The position numbers and the translations under genes were made by a program. Source: Canna indica (Eukaryota; Streptophyta; Magnoliopsida; Zingiberales; Cannaceae). Taken from it: 64,000 nt of DNA. Of the stretch, positions 22,460-34,185 are shown one piece after another; within the stretch, counting starts at the first letter, position 1, and each line of letters begins with the position of its first letter. The stretch is taken from positions 41,563,501-41,627,500 of the forward strand of contig CP136898.1 in assembly GCA_034359265.1 (NCBI GenBank), in the 5' to 3' direction. The notes under the pieces are model-generated. The model saw nothing but the letters and a program-made list of their open reading frames with translations, was not told where the DNA came from and searched no databases.

Positions 22460-23123
22460 GGGCCCGTTTGGTTTGCTAAAAAACAGGGGACTGGACTGGA
22501 CATCCGCCCATGTCCCCCGTTTGCTTTGCAAAAGAAGCTTCGGGACAAGGACTTCTCCTTGTCCGGGACAGGATTTCCACCCATTTTGGTGTACCGAGAA
22601 ATTTCTCGGTACACCGAAATTGGGCGGAGGACAAGGGCTGCAATTGTCAAAATTACCCCTTCCTTTGATCGTAGAATCGTCGGATCGAGTCGAGGTGAAT
22701 ACTAAAATTGTAAATTTTCGCGTGCTGAACGCGATGGTGGTGTCAGATTTTAGATTGGAAATCGTTTGGTATGATTTTTATATTTTTCGGTATTATCCTA
22801 TTGTTATACTTTTAGGTTAATTGAAAATTAGTTGAACACTTATTAGTTAAACTAAAACTTCTTATTGTATTAAAGTATTTGATACTATATATTAATATTT
22901 TTTTACATATTAATTAATTTTAAGACTAATTTACAAGGGTATTTTAGTCATTTGTCATTTATAATACTTTGTTATAGCGAAACAAACGCATGACAGAACG
23001 GAATATCGTGTCCTGTTCTTGACGAAACAAACACGGTATAGCTATTGTTCCAAGACATCTGATGTCCTGTCGTTGTTCCTGTCTGGTGTCCTGTGATGAG
23101 CAGTTTGCGAACCAAACGGGCCC
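22460..23123. mobile_element. PIF/Harbinger MITE, deletion derivative
   Basis: Terminal inverted repeats start GGGCCCGTTTGG and end CCAAACGGGCCC. TAA flanks both ends (22457-22459 and 23124-23126), and the empty site is preserved in the partner LTR near 32040 (TTTTCCTAAGAA). The first 200 bp match the Harbinger element at 50890, including the self-complementary GTGTACCGAGAAATTTCTCGGTACAC. No transposase is inside. Confidence 0.93.
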
Positions 23124-23579
23124 TAAGAGTATAATGATGATTTACTTCTAAACCATTGAGAAAACTCAACACCTATTCTCTACAACTACACCAAGGTGTT
23201 TCATAATCACACCCTGCAAGTTAGCTTATCAAATCAACACAACAAGATGAAAACACAATAAATGAGCAATAAATATTAAACAAACTTGTTATGCTCCTTT
23301 CTTCGGCCTTCTAAACTTCCAACGCCTCAAGAAGATGAAGAGCTTTGCTTTGAGAGGGTTGAAGATTGAAGACCACCACTTGAGAGTGTAGAAGTGAGAA
23401 CTAGGGCTTTAGATTACTCTTTGAAGGCTCAAACACTTAAGGATTTGTTCAATGACAAATTAGGGTTGAAGGAATGCAAGTTTGAGAGCTTATAAGAGAT
23501 CCCAAAGGTAGGTGATCAGTTTTTAACAAGCTCAACGGGTAGAAATTCAACATAGAACCATTGGGGGCATTATAGGAAT

Positions 23580-23870
23580 TTTGGACAGTTTGACCTGTAA
23601 AGTACTAGTACTTTACAGGCTATTCCGGGATGTCCATCCAGAATGTCATGGGATATTCAGGAATATTATATCCTATTCGAGCTATTCCGGAATCTTATAA
23701 CATCTCATCCGGCATATTTCGGGATGTTTCTGGAATGCTACAACATCCCATTCGGGATATTCTGGGGTATTTCGAAATGTTACAACATCTCATCCGAAAT
23801 TTTCCAGAATGTTACAACATCCCATCCGAGATATTCCGGGATGTTACAACATTCCATCCGGAATGTTGTT
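23580..23870 (-). repeat. Dyad array in U3 of Copia B 3' LTR
   Basis: Repeated GGGATGTTACAACATCCC-like dyads alternate with GGGATATTCC motifs at spacings of about 35-50 bp. The same array is in the other LTR at 32540-32850. Confidence 0.85.
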
Positions 23871-24857
23871 TATGACTTGGAAGCTCTTGGTAATTGATTA
23901 TGTTCATATCTTAGGGATATATTATACTTGATTCTAACGCTAAACCTAGGATTTGACTTGGTTTCAACTTGGTCGTCATAGGAGCTGTTTTTACTTGATT
24001 TTTTGCATTTTTTCGGACGAACTTCGTAGGCGGATCGTTCCATCAATCTGAAACCAAAACTCACCAAATGGATTAGATGCATATTTGTTATCATCGATAT
24101 AGAGAGTGAGGCATAGGTGGAATGCTTGGGCCAATTATCTCTCCCTTTTTGATGATGACAAACTTAACATTAAAGATAAATAATTCTAAATGATGGTAAG
24201 CAATTCTAAATGATGGTAAGTTTTCATTTGTGAGTTTATGATAAAAACTAACTTAGGCTCCCCCTATCAATATGCATATCTAAGAGATAACTCCCCCTAT
24301 CTATATGCATCATTAAACAAATGTGACCAAGTCTTTTCTCTCCCTTTTGACATCAATCAAAAAGGGCAAGAGTGCAAGGTACATTGTCTCTAAGAAAGTG
24401 ATGTCTTAAGTCTATGTGCTTAGTCTTAGAGTGCAATACCAGATTTTTTTATTAAATTAATTACACTAGTGTTATCACAATGAATAGGTGTACATGAATA
24501 ATTCAATCCAAAATCTATGAGAGTTTGTTTTATCCAAAGCACTTGTGCACAACAACCGGCCACGACGATGTATTCCGCTTCGATGGTTGAAAGTGCAATC
24601 GAATTTTGCTTCTTCGAAAACCAAGAAACCAAACTCATGCCTAGGAATGGACAACATCCACTAGTGCTTTTTTTTTCTATCTTACAACTGGCAAAATCGG
24701 CATCAGAAAACTCAATCAACTCAGAAGATGCCTCATTTGGATACCATAAACCTAAATTAATTGTACCCTTAAGATATCTTAATATGCATTTTACTGCTCT
24801 CAAATGAGACATCTTGGGGCATGATTGAAACCTAGCACATTGACATACGCTAAACAT

Positions 24858-26529
24858 TGTTGGCCTAAGATTTTCAACCTTGGTCTTAATCTCGGTTTTG
24901 ATGATAACAAACATGAAACTAATGATTTCATGAAGAATTATTTTCATGTTCCATATCGGTTAGCGCATGATGTCCTCGATCAAAAATATTAAAGAAATCA
25001 GAAAATCAGAAGGATGTTGGTCGACGTGCTCGGATTCTTCGAAAAGTTAGAGTTTAGGTCTAGGATGTCTAGCTTGTATTGTAAATCCTCATGACGATGC
25101 ATAAGAGCCCAAAAACCAATCCCGAACCCCTAAATACGATAACTCGGAAAATTAGAAAAGGCCCTGAAATTCACTAAGCCTAGGGAGCTCCTTGGAGGGC
25201 TATATGACCTAGACATTTTCTTGACACCAAAAATGCCGGTAATTGTTCCTTAGATAATATTTTTAGATATTTTTAAGAATTTTTTGAAGCCTTTAGCCTA
25301 CCCATAATTGACTCGAAAGATTATAAAATTTCTATTTTTCGAAAATTTGTACTAGACCCCAAAAGTTAGATTTTGATTATTAAGGATTTTGATTTTTTAG
25401 ATATTTTTCTTAAATCCAAATAGGAGGTAATTCTTATATAGCATTTATATTTTAAAGTTATTAACATAAAGTTAAGGTTATATAAGTAGACTTAGCAAAT
25501 ATCGAAATCAGAAACAAACAAACAAAGCAAAAAATCAGCCCTGCCCAAATTTTGTCGATCGATTGGTCGACCGACTGAAGAAAAAAATTGGGCAGAAGGT
25601 ATTTCGGTCGATTGATCGATGCCCAAAATGGGCAGAATGCCTTCGGTCACTCGGTGGTCGCTCGGTCGGTTGATCGACGATCGACTGGACCTGCGATCGG
25701 CAGTCTGTAACGGGCAAAAATCTGCCCGTTGAGAAGAGGGGAGCTCTTTCTTCTCTTCATGGCTTATAAATAGGAAGTTATAAGAGCCTTCCTCCATGAT
25801 GTTGATCACTTCTAACCTTCATTGAGCCATCTTTGATCAATGTTAAAGCTTTCATTGAGATATTCTTCTTAAACCCTAGCTTTGATCCTCAACTACTTGA
25901 TTGAGCCCGCAAACTTCTTCGATTCATCACCTTAAGGCATCAAGAGGACTATGGAGTTTCTTTTGGAGCTAAGTACTTGTTGTTTAATTTATTGCTCCAA
26001 TTTTTATTGTATTTTATTTTTTATTTTCATTGTATATCAAGTGTGTAAACCTAGATTGCTAGATTTAATTGAGTTGGTGGTTGCCTTGGTGTTAAGGCTT
26101 AAATCCACCATTGTAAACTTAGTTTACTAGGATTAGTTGAGTTATCCCATAGGTTGAGGTGGGAGAGTACTCTCGGTAGGAAGGTGGGATACTTTCGGGT
26201 GTGGAAGTGCCTTCGGTGTGAGAGCGGAGACTTTCCGGTGTAAAGTCCTCTTTGTAAGGGAAATGATATAATCTAGTAAACCTAGTTTGGAAATCCTAAG
26301 CGGGGTGCTTAGGTAGTGGAGTAGGCATTGGGGCCGAACCACTATAAATAATTGTGTTAGCATTGTTTACTTTGCGTTTCTTATTGCTTATCATTTATAT
26401 CTTGCTTCCGCTTACTACTCAATTTGTGAATTGCCTAATGAATCAAGTAAACGATTAAAATCGGAATTAGGCAAAAAAGATTTATATAACATACTATTCA
26501 CCCCCTCTAGTGTGGTCATTTCACCAACA
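24858..26529 (+). mobile_element. Solo LTR of a Copia-like element
   Basis: It starts TGTTGGCCTAAG, ends CACCAACA and is flanked by perfect 5-bp copies AACAT (24853-24857 and 26530-26534). The reading frame of Copia B continues on both sides. No internal region or second LTR is present, so the rest was removed by LTR-LTR recombination. U3 has GGTCGACC-type dyads at 25555-25690. Confidence 0.95.
25764..25773 (+). promoter_or_regulatory. TATA box of the solo LTR
   Basis: TTATAAATAG follows the dyad array, at the same relative place as the TATA box in Copia A's 3' LTR. Confidence 0.6.
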
Positions 26530-29438
26530 AACATGATATCGAGTCTACTTGCGGTTAAATAGAGTAAACTACCAATCATACCTCGATATCGTTTTTCATT
26601 CACTTTGACACCTTCTTCATCCTTATCAAGCTTGGTAGATGGACTCATGGGGGTTGATGCCATCTTTGCTTTATCCATCCCAAATTTGTTAATTAGCTCT
26701 TTTGTGTACTTAGCTTGATTGATGAAGATCCCATTTTTGATTTGCTTGATTTGATGTCCAAGCCTGAAAGAAAGTTCTCCCATCATACTCATCGCAAATT
26801 CATCTTGCGTGCACTTAGTAAACCACTCACAAAGGATTTCATTAGTAGCACCAAAGATTATGTCATCAACATATATTTGGACTAAAAGAGTGTCATTATT
26901 ATCATGCTTAATTATGAAAAGTGAAACATCGGCTTTTCCAACATTAAAACCTTGTTCAATTAAAAAGTTTGAAAGACTTTAATACCAAGCCTTAGGGGCT
27001 TGTTTTAAACCATATAAAGCTTTTCTCAATTTGTAAACATGATTTGGGAAATCAAAATTCTCAAAACCGGGGGGTTGTTCAACATATACTTCTTCCATAA
27101 TAAAATCATTTAAAAAAATTCTTTTAACACCCATTTGAAAAAATTTAAAACCTTTGAAACTTGCAAAACTAAAAGCATGCGAATAGCCTCTAATCTAGCT
27201 ACGGGAGCATAAGTTTTATCATAATCTATACCTTCTTCTTGATTGTAACCTTGGGCCACTAACCTAGCTTTATTTATAACAACTAAGCCATATTCATCTA
27301 ACTTATTTCTATATACCCACTTAGTTCCAATTATTGGTTGTTTACTAGGCCTAGGTACTAAATTCCAAATATTATTTCTTTCAAATTGATTTAGTTCTTC
27401 TTGCATGGAAATAATCCAAAACTCATTATCTATAGCTTCCTTAATGTTTTTAGGCTCTACTTGAGAAATAAAAGCAACATATTGACAAATATTTTTAAGT
27501 TTAGAGTGTGTTACCACTTCCGTTGAGGATTCTCCAATTACTTGATCAATTGGATGATCCCTAGTCAACCGGTAAGCTATTGGGAGAGGAGGTAGAGCTT
27601 CTTCTTCTACTACTTGAGGTTGGAATGATGAGGATTAAGTTTCTTCATGATGAGGTTCTTCATTAGGTTCATCTTCAACATCTTTATCATGAAAAATTAA
27701 TTCCTCAAGATCTTCACCTACGTTCACAATCTTGAAGTTCCTTGAAAAATCATTAGTTTCATCAAATGTAACATGTATGGATTCTTCAACTACCAATCTT
27801 CTACGATTATAGACTCAATTAGTCTTAAAACTATTAGAGTAACCAAGAAAAATTCCTTCATTCGATTTTGAATCAATTTTTCCTAGATATTCTTTAATTA
27901 GTGTTCAAAATAAAGTATTTACAACCAAAAACTTTAAAATATCCCACAGTTGGGATTCTATCATTCCAAATCTCAAAAGGAGTTTTCTTAATTTTTGATC
28001 TTAACACAACTCGGTTTAGAACATAGCAAAAGGTGTTTATGGCTTCGGTCCAAAAATACTTAGGCAAATTATTTTCACAAAGCATAGTCCTACCCATTTC
28101 TTGTAAAGTTCTATTCCTCCTCTCAACCACCCCATTTTGTTGAGGGGTTATAGGGGAAGAAAAAGTATGTACAATACCAAGCTCATCACAAAATTCCAAA
28201 AAAAATTCATTTTTAAATTCATCTCCATTGTCACATCTAATTTTCAAGATAGAAATTCCTTTTTCATTCACTACTCTCCTAGCAAATCTTTTGAAGAAAT
28301 CAAATGTTTCATTTTTCTTAGCTAGAAAGAAAACCCATGTGAATCTTGAATAATCATTAATTAAAACATAGCAATAAAGTTACTACCTAAGCTAGCAACA
28401 TCACAAGGACCGAAAAGATCCATATGCACCCGTTCAAGTATCATAGATGTGGTAACTTGATTTATGCTATGAATGGATGACTTAACTTGTTTACCATGTT
28501 GACATGCATCACAAAGTCTATCCTTTTAAAATTTTATCTTGGGTATTCCTTTAACTAAATTCTTTTTAGTTGTTTCTTCGATAAGGCTCATGCTAGTATG
28601 TCCTAGCCTTCTATGCCATAACCAAGAATCAAGTTCCATTGCCACTCAGCATCTAACATATGGATTAGACAATACATTTAAAACTAAAGTGCAATCATTC
28701 TCATGCCTATTTCCAATGAAAACAATATCATTTAATGGTGCATTTCTAATTATGAATTTAGATGCCTCAAAGTTAACTAAATACCCATTATCACATAGTT
28801 GAGATATACTTATCAAGTTATGTTTCAACCCATCAACTAATAAAATATTTTTAATGCATGGGTAAAAAAGTATACTTATATCACCAATGCCAACAATCTT
28901 ATCTTTGACATTGTCTCCAAAAGTCACATGCCCACCATCCTTGCTTGATAGTGTTGCAAATAAATTGTTGTCACCCATCATGTGCTTTGAGCAACCGCTA
29001 TCCAAGATCCAAGTACTCCTACTTACTTGAGGATGATTCTTCACCAACAAAAGGAGAATATGCAACTTTAGATACCAAAACCTTCTTGGTTCCTTGATTG
29101 TTAGTCATCTTAGAAACCCAAGTAAATCTAGCATGTGCACGTGGGTTCCTCTTAAGTGCACAATCTCTAACCATGTGCCAAAAAATGCCACAAGAAAAAC
29201 AACTTCCATTGAATCTTCTAGTGTTATGAGTGTGAGCATGGAAGTGTGCATGATGTGTGGGTTTTCTAACATGAGCAATCTTAGGCATGGTATTTTGCAA
29301 TATTATCATTTTCTCATTTAGCATGCATAATTCCCTTTTTAAGCTAAGCATGCTATCACTCAAGTGTTCTACTTGAGAACTCAAAAACTTATTTTCACAT
29401 TCTAACTTCTCATTCTCATTTTCCAACTCAACCTTCTC

Positions 29439-30999
29439 GGTGCCGACCCGGCCGTTCATCTCCACGCCGGCCTCAACCTTGTCGGTGCCGCATTGGGGCC
29501 AGTTACCATCGGCCCCAATGCATCGACGAACAGTAGCCGGCATCACTGCCGGCTACTACTTGATTAGGGTTAATTACCCTAATCAATTACTTAATTAGGG
29601 TAATTATCCCCTAATCAAATTATGATTAGGGTAATCACAGTTTGATTAGGGTTTATTTTTTTTATTTTTTTATTGTTAATTATTAGAAATTAATTGTTAA
29701 TTGGATTAATTATTAGTTTAATATTAATTAATTAGTCGGGCGGAATCATCCACTGAGGACTCGCGCCAAAATCGTCCACTGTGGACTCGCGACCAAATCA
29801 TCTATGGTGGGCTCGCGCCGAAATCGTCCATAATGGATGGACTCGTGCCGGAATTGTCCACTTTAGACTCGCGCGGAATCGTCCACTATGGACTCGCACC
29901 GACATCCATAAATTTCGAAAAAAATTAAGATGAGTTGATATGTTTCACGTACGATCGACGAGTCAAGTTTTAATTTGCAAAACCTTAGATCTGTTCAGGG
30001 GTTGTATGTTCGTGTAAATGAAGTTAATGATCTTTTATACGACGTACAACCCTTGAATTGTATTTTGCAAAACCTTGAAGTTAGTGATCGAGGAGCAGAG
30101 GCAGGCGATGGCAATGGAGGAGCAGAGGCAGGCGATGGAGGAGCAGAGGCAGGCGATGGAGGGGCAGAGGCTGTCAATGGAGGAGCAGAGGCTGGAGATG
30201 CAGGAGCAGAGACAGACGAATGATGAGTTGAGATAGACGATCCAAAACATGCAGACACTCCTCACTCAGATTGCGTCTCACTCTGGCCTTCTACCGATGA
30301 TGTCGCAGTCATCGTCCTCCTCGACCCAATCGACGTTCCCGACCCAATCGTTGTCGACTCCACCGCCTCCACCATAGCCGTGAGATTTTTATTAATTATA
30401 TTTTGTTTATATTTTGATACTTGGTTGTATATAGATGATATTTTGATAATTTTTTACCTCCAGTTTGAGGCTCAAATTGATGATATTTATGTAAAACTTG
30501 TATGTTTGGTTTCAAATGCATGTGTATGATATTTACTCATTGTAATATGTGATTGAAAATAGGTTGTAGTCGATATATCATTGTATACATGAATTTACAA
30601 AATTTTCAGTTTTTTTAGTTACAGGATACACCTTTAGCCACGGTTTACCCACGGTTCACCGTCACTAAACCGTGGCTGAAAGCTTAACGTAAATGGCTGA
30701 TGGCCTGGGCAGCACCAAATATCACAGTTGCTAATAGTATCACCGACGGGATTGGGCCGTGGCTGATGGGTTGGTATCAGTGACAGCACCTAGAGCCGTC
30801 ACTGATGATTTTAAATCAACGACAGCCCACGAGGTATCGTTGATGATTACGTGTGACGGCCGCGCTCGGCCATCACAACTTATATGAGACACGCACATCA
30901 GTGACGGTTATTTGTCACGGCTAACGCCGTCCGTAATAGTTATCACCGATGGTTTAGCCACGGATTGAGCCGTCGGTGATGACGACAATTCTAGTAGTG
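29439..30999 (+). mobile_element. Truncated non-autonomous CACTA element
   Basis: The 3' end is TTCTAGTAGTG at 30989-30999. Subterminal repeats at 30640-30985 use a different motif (CCACGG/CCGTCAC, with GCCGTCGGTGATG) from the CAGCAACGGC family. The left part has a GC-rich leader-like stretch, degenerate 26-30-bp GTCCACT repeats (29745-29915) and a leader homologous to 44420-44537. It then jumps at about 30080 to the end of an accessory-protein gene. The 5' terminus is missing together with part of Copia B gag, so it is a deletion product. Confidence 0.8.
30088..30222 (+). repeat. 21-bp minisatellite coding for a heptad repeat
   Basis: Six copies of GGAGCAGAGGCAGGCGATGG(A). In the frame that continues into the Ser/Pro-rich tail (to a TAG at about 30376) it reads MEEQRQA repeated, a heptad-length charged unit expected to form a coiled coil. 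It looks like the C-terminus of a CACTA accessory protein. An in-frame TAG lies just after it, near 30231. Confidence 0.8.
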
Positions 31000-31728
31000 T
31001 TCTTCAACTCGGTGTGATGCTTTTAAAGCAATGCTCTTGCTTTTGGGGGCATCTTCCTCCTTGTGTGTCCTCATGTGGATCTCATGAGTCATGAGAGATC
31101 CAATGAGTTCGGTGATTTTCAAAGTTGCCAATTCCTTAGCTTCCATGACAGCAATCACCTTTGGCTCACAATCCTTGAGAAGAGATCGAAGGAGCTTCCT
31201 TACATTCTCCTCTTCTCTAATATCTTTACCAAGATTGCACAAACCATTAGTAATGTTTTGAAAGCGTGCATACATTCATCAATAGTTTCATGCAATTGCA
31301 TTCTAAACATTTCTTACTCATGCATGAGGAGGTTAATCTTGGACTCCTTAACTTGTAAGGTAGCTTCATGTGTAGTCTCTAGGATATTCCAAAGTTTAAA
31401 GGCCGACGTACAAGTTGAGATCCTATTAAACTCATTAATAGAGAGACCACAATACATAGCATTCATGTCCTTGGCATTTACATTAAAGAGTTTGACCTTA
31501 TCTTAGTTCCAATCGTCCATGTTTTTTGTAGGTTGCTTATATTCTACTTGAATCATCCTCCAAACATCCATGTCTAGTGATTGAAGGAAGTTATTCATTC
31601 TAATCTTCATATAGGCATAGTTGTTTCCATCGAAGAATGGAGTATGAGTAAAAGACTCTTGAGCTAGTTGGATTTCGGTAGACATTCTAAGTTGTAGGGT
31701 AGATGGTTAAATCTAGACCTACGACCTT

Positions 31729-31740
31729 GCTCTGGTACCA
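31729..31740 (-). other. Primer binding site of Copia B (tRNA-iMet)
   Basis: TGGTACCAGAGC on the minus strand differs by one base from the TGGTATCAGAGC of element A. Confidence 0.85.
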
Positions 31741-31742
31741 AT

Positions 31743-33115
31743 TATTGTTCAAATAACCACACTAGAAGGAGCGGGGGGGGGGGGGGGGGTGAACAGTTTG
31801 TGATCAAACTATAGCTTCAATTTTAGTCTTTTCGATTTTAAGCAACTTAATACAACAACTCGAGTTCTTTGAGTATGAATATATGGATGATAAGCTAAGC
31901 ACAATAAACAAGTAAATAAGCAAGTAGGAATCAATGCAAACAAGAACAATATATAGTGGTTCGGCCAACCCGTCTACTCCATTACCTTGGCTCCTCACCA
32001 AGGATTTTTAACCTTAACACTTTATAGATGAAATGTTTTCCTAAGAATACAACGAGGATTTAGTTCTCAACCCTTGAGAAAACCTCAACACCTATTCTCT
32101 AGCAAAACAAATCTTTACAACCATACCAAGGTGTTTCACAAGCACACCTTGCAAGCTAGCTTCTCAAATCAACACAACAAGATGAAAACACAATAAAGGA
32201 GCAATAAATGTAAAACAAACTTGTTGTGCTCCTTTCTCAGGCCTTCTAAACTTCCAACGCATCAAGAAGATGAAGAGATTTTCTTTGAGAGGCTTGAAGA
32301 TTGAAGACCACCGCTTAAGAGTGTAGAAGTGAGAACTAGGGCTTTATATTACTCTTTGAAGGCTCAAGCACTTAAGGATTTGCTCAATGAAAAGTTAGGG
32401 CTGAAGAAAGGCAAGTTTGGGAGCTTATATAGAGATCTCAAAGGTAGGAGCTCAGTTTCCAATAAGCTCAATAGGTAGAAATTCAACATAGAGCCGTTGG
32501 GGGCATTTTAGAAATTTTGGACAGTATGACCTGTAAAGTACTAGTACTTTACGGGATATTCCAAGATGTCCATCTGGGATATTCTGGGATGTCCATCCGG
32601 GATGTTTCGGGATGTTCTGAGATATTCGGGAATGTTACAACATCCCATTTGAGCTATTTCGGAATGTTACAACATCCCATCCGAGATATTCCAGGATGTT
32701 TTCGAAATGTTACAACATCCAATCCGAGATATTCTAGGATGTTCCAGAATATTACAACATTCCATCCGGGATATTTTGGGATGTTCCGGAATGTTACAAC
32801 ATCCCATCCGGGATATTCCGGGATGTTACAAAATTTCATCCGGGATATTGTTTATGACTTGGAAGCTCTTGGTAATTGATTAGGTTCATGTCCTAGGGAT
32901 ATATTACACTTGACTCTAAGCCTACACCTAGGATTTGACTTGGTTTCAACTTGGTCGCTATCGGAGCCGTTTTAACTTTATTCTTTGTGTTTTTCTAGAC
33001 AAACTTTGTAGGCAGATCGTTACATCAATCTAAACCCAAAACTCACCAAATGGATTAGATACATGTTTGTTATCATCAAAATAGAGAGTGAGGCCTAGAT
33101 GGAATTCTTGGGCCA
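31743..33115 (-). repeat. 5' LTR of Copia B
   Basis: Plus-strand borders are TATTGTTCAA at 31743 and TTGGGCCA at 33115. It has the U3 dyad array at 32540-32850. A run of 17 G residues (31773-31789) sits near the inner border. Confidence 0.9.
32423..32432 (-). promoter_or_regulatory. TATA box of Copia B 5' LTR
   Basis: CTATATAAGC on the minus strand, about 100 bp downstream of the dyad array in transcription sense. Confidence 0.6.
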
Positions 33116-33650
33116 AATCCGGATTGGATAGTGGACAGCGTAGGTCGACATAATGGTCATCCCCCTAGATAACTTCGACCTTATTTTGGGCAATAATTTT
33201 ATGGTGCACGCAGGTGCTATATTCATGCCCCATCTAGCTGGAGTGATGATAAAATACCCCTCCTAGCCATGTTTTGTATAGGGGTACAAGGGGCGAAGTC
33301 GGGCGAGCAGAGCGCCCGCAGAATGCATTTCGGCCATGTAGATGGCCAAGGACTAGAAGAAGAGCCATGTTACGTTCCTCGCAGCTATCTATGAGATGAA
33401 GGCGGAGGAACTAGAGCGCAGTGCGGACGCTACACTTCTAGACGATGTTTTGGATATTCTAGAAAACTTCGAGGATATTATGCCTGCTGAGTTGCCAGCA
33501 GGACTTCCACCGAGGAGGGCGATGGAACATCAAATCGAGCTTCTCCCTGGTACGCGACCTCCAACCAATGCATTGTACCACATGTCTCCTCGCGAACTGA
33601 AGGAGCTCCAGAAGCAATTGGCAAAATTTTTGGATAGTGGCGAACCGTAG
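33116..33650 (+). pseudogene. Ty3/gypsy protease-RT fragment (right part)
   Basis: Directly right of Copia B the plus strand reads VDIMVIPLDNFDLILGNNFMV (end of protease), then MPHLAGVMI. From 33396 an open frame covers the protease/RT linker (LPAGLPPRRAMEHQIELLPG, YHMSPRELKELQKQLAKFLD), the conserved entry to gypsy RT. It stops at TAG 33648-33650. It continues the fragment at 22075-22170. Confidence 0.82.
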
Positions 33651-33654
33651 GAGC

Positions 33655-33835
33655 TCTAGAAGCAATTGGCAGAACTTCTGGACAATATGGCTGCACCTTC
33701 AAATATAGGTTGTCTGCCATGTGATCAGAGATGAAGTTGTGTGTGGCGCCCTTGTCCACCATCGCCTTCGCCTTCTGTTCATTCACCAACTTGGAGCGTG
33801 AGGAGCTTCCTCGGGCTGGCGAACTACTATCGAAA
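33655..33835 (-). pseudogene. Inverted gypsy protease fragment
   Basis: The minus strand reads AKAMVDKGATHNFISDHMADNL, the aspartic protease active-site pattern (D-[ST]-G-A, here with Lys for Ser). It faces the plus-strand gypsy fragment head to head. A short repeat of GGAGCTC.AGAAGCAATTGGC at the junction (33603 and 33649) marks a rearrangement. Confidence 0.7.
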
Positions 33836-34185
33836 GTTCTGGACACCTTTTACTTACTTGTTAAACTTATCATTTTCACATAAACTTTGGTCTATACATC
33901 TCTTAGATTCGATGACTTAAACTTTGGTCTTTCAAAAAATGTATGCATTTTAAAGGCTCAAGGTGTTTGATGTTAAAAATATGTTGAACCTAAAAATAAG
34001 CATACATTCACTCAAAATGAAGTTGTAATGTTTTATAATGGAAAGGCTTGAATAACAAATGTTATTCTTTGGAAAATAATATTTTTGAAAAAGGCATGCA
34101 TGACACACATTCAATTTATAGGCCAATTAAATATATGTATGCCAAAACCAAAAAGTTAACGATCTTTATCGAAGGTGGTGATGAC

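Larger units (their letters stand above)
22171..24133 (-). repeat. 3' LTR of Copia B
   Basis: Plus-strand borders are TGTTGTTCAA at 22171 and TTGGGCCA ending 24133. Without the 664-bp MITE it is about 1.3 kb, similar to the partner LTR at 31743-33115. The polypurine tract lies next to it as TCTCTCCCTTTTT at about 24139-24151. Confidence 0.9.
24425..29065 (-). pseudogene. Copia B pol, split by a solo LTR
   Basis: From right to left: protease WILDSGCSKHM (about 29010), integrase pieces with SPITPQQNGVVERRN (about 28150) and a readable catalytic area SILKIRCDNGDEF, RT with GTKWVYRNKLDE and TYAPVARLEAIRMLL (about 27310-27190), YVDDIIFG near 26865, GIFINQAKYTKELI near 26730, and RNase H with FSDADFASC, STIEAEY and IHCDNTSVINL (about 24720-24460). 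Unlike element A it keeps the YVDD region. Breaks include a stop near 26980, frame changes around 27110, 27600-27890 and 28290-28640, and the solo LTR at 24858-26529, which splits the frame after LTASRLDIMF. Confidence 0.9.
29019..31685 (-). pseudogene. Copia B gag, split by a CACTA fragment
   Basis: The start at 31685 (MSTEIQLAQES) and the N-terminal gag pattern NNYAYMKIRMN match element A. After a stop near 31503 the frame continues to GSLMTHEIHM and KEEDAPKSKSIAL, and is cut at 31000 by the CACTA terminus. Gag resumes at about 29435 with the Glu-rich coiled coil and a zinc knuckle (CFSCGIFWHMVRDC, about 29190), so roughly 200 codons including the first knuckle are missing at the insertion. 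The last bases overlap pol in the +1 frame, as in element A. Confidence 0.88.
22171..33115 (-). mobile_element. Copia element B (SIRE/Maximus-like), defective and invaded
   Basis: Transcription would run leftwards: 5' LTR 33115-31743, primer site, gag, pol, 3' LTR 24133-22171. It is closely related to element A in gag and pol but has different LTRs. It holds three later insertions: a Harbinger MITE (22460-23123), a solo LTR (24858-26529) and a truncated CACTA (29439-30999). The host sequence on both sides is one gypsy protease gene, yet the flanking pentamers GGCAT (22166-22170) and AATCC (33116-33120) do not match, so some flanking sequence was lost or the element is recombinant. Confidence 0.9.

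Noticed and set aside
23630..23897. Repetitive Ile/Tyr/Pro-rich proteins in an LTR
   Set aside because: They are translations of the U3 dyad array; the same array in the other LTR gives different frames.
29975..30265. Frames with repeated GAEAGDG or Ala/Ser/Pro units
   Set aside because: They are shadows of the 21-bp minisatellite; the frame giving MEEQRQA continues into the known accessory-protein tail.
22171..33115. Two unrelated LTRs instead of one element
   Set aside because: Primer site, gag, pol and polypurine tract lie in order between them and both LTRs share the U3 dyad array; only the target duplication is missing.
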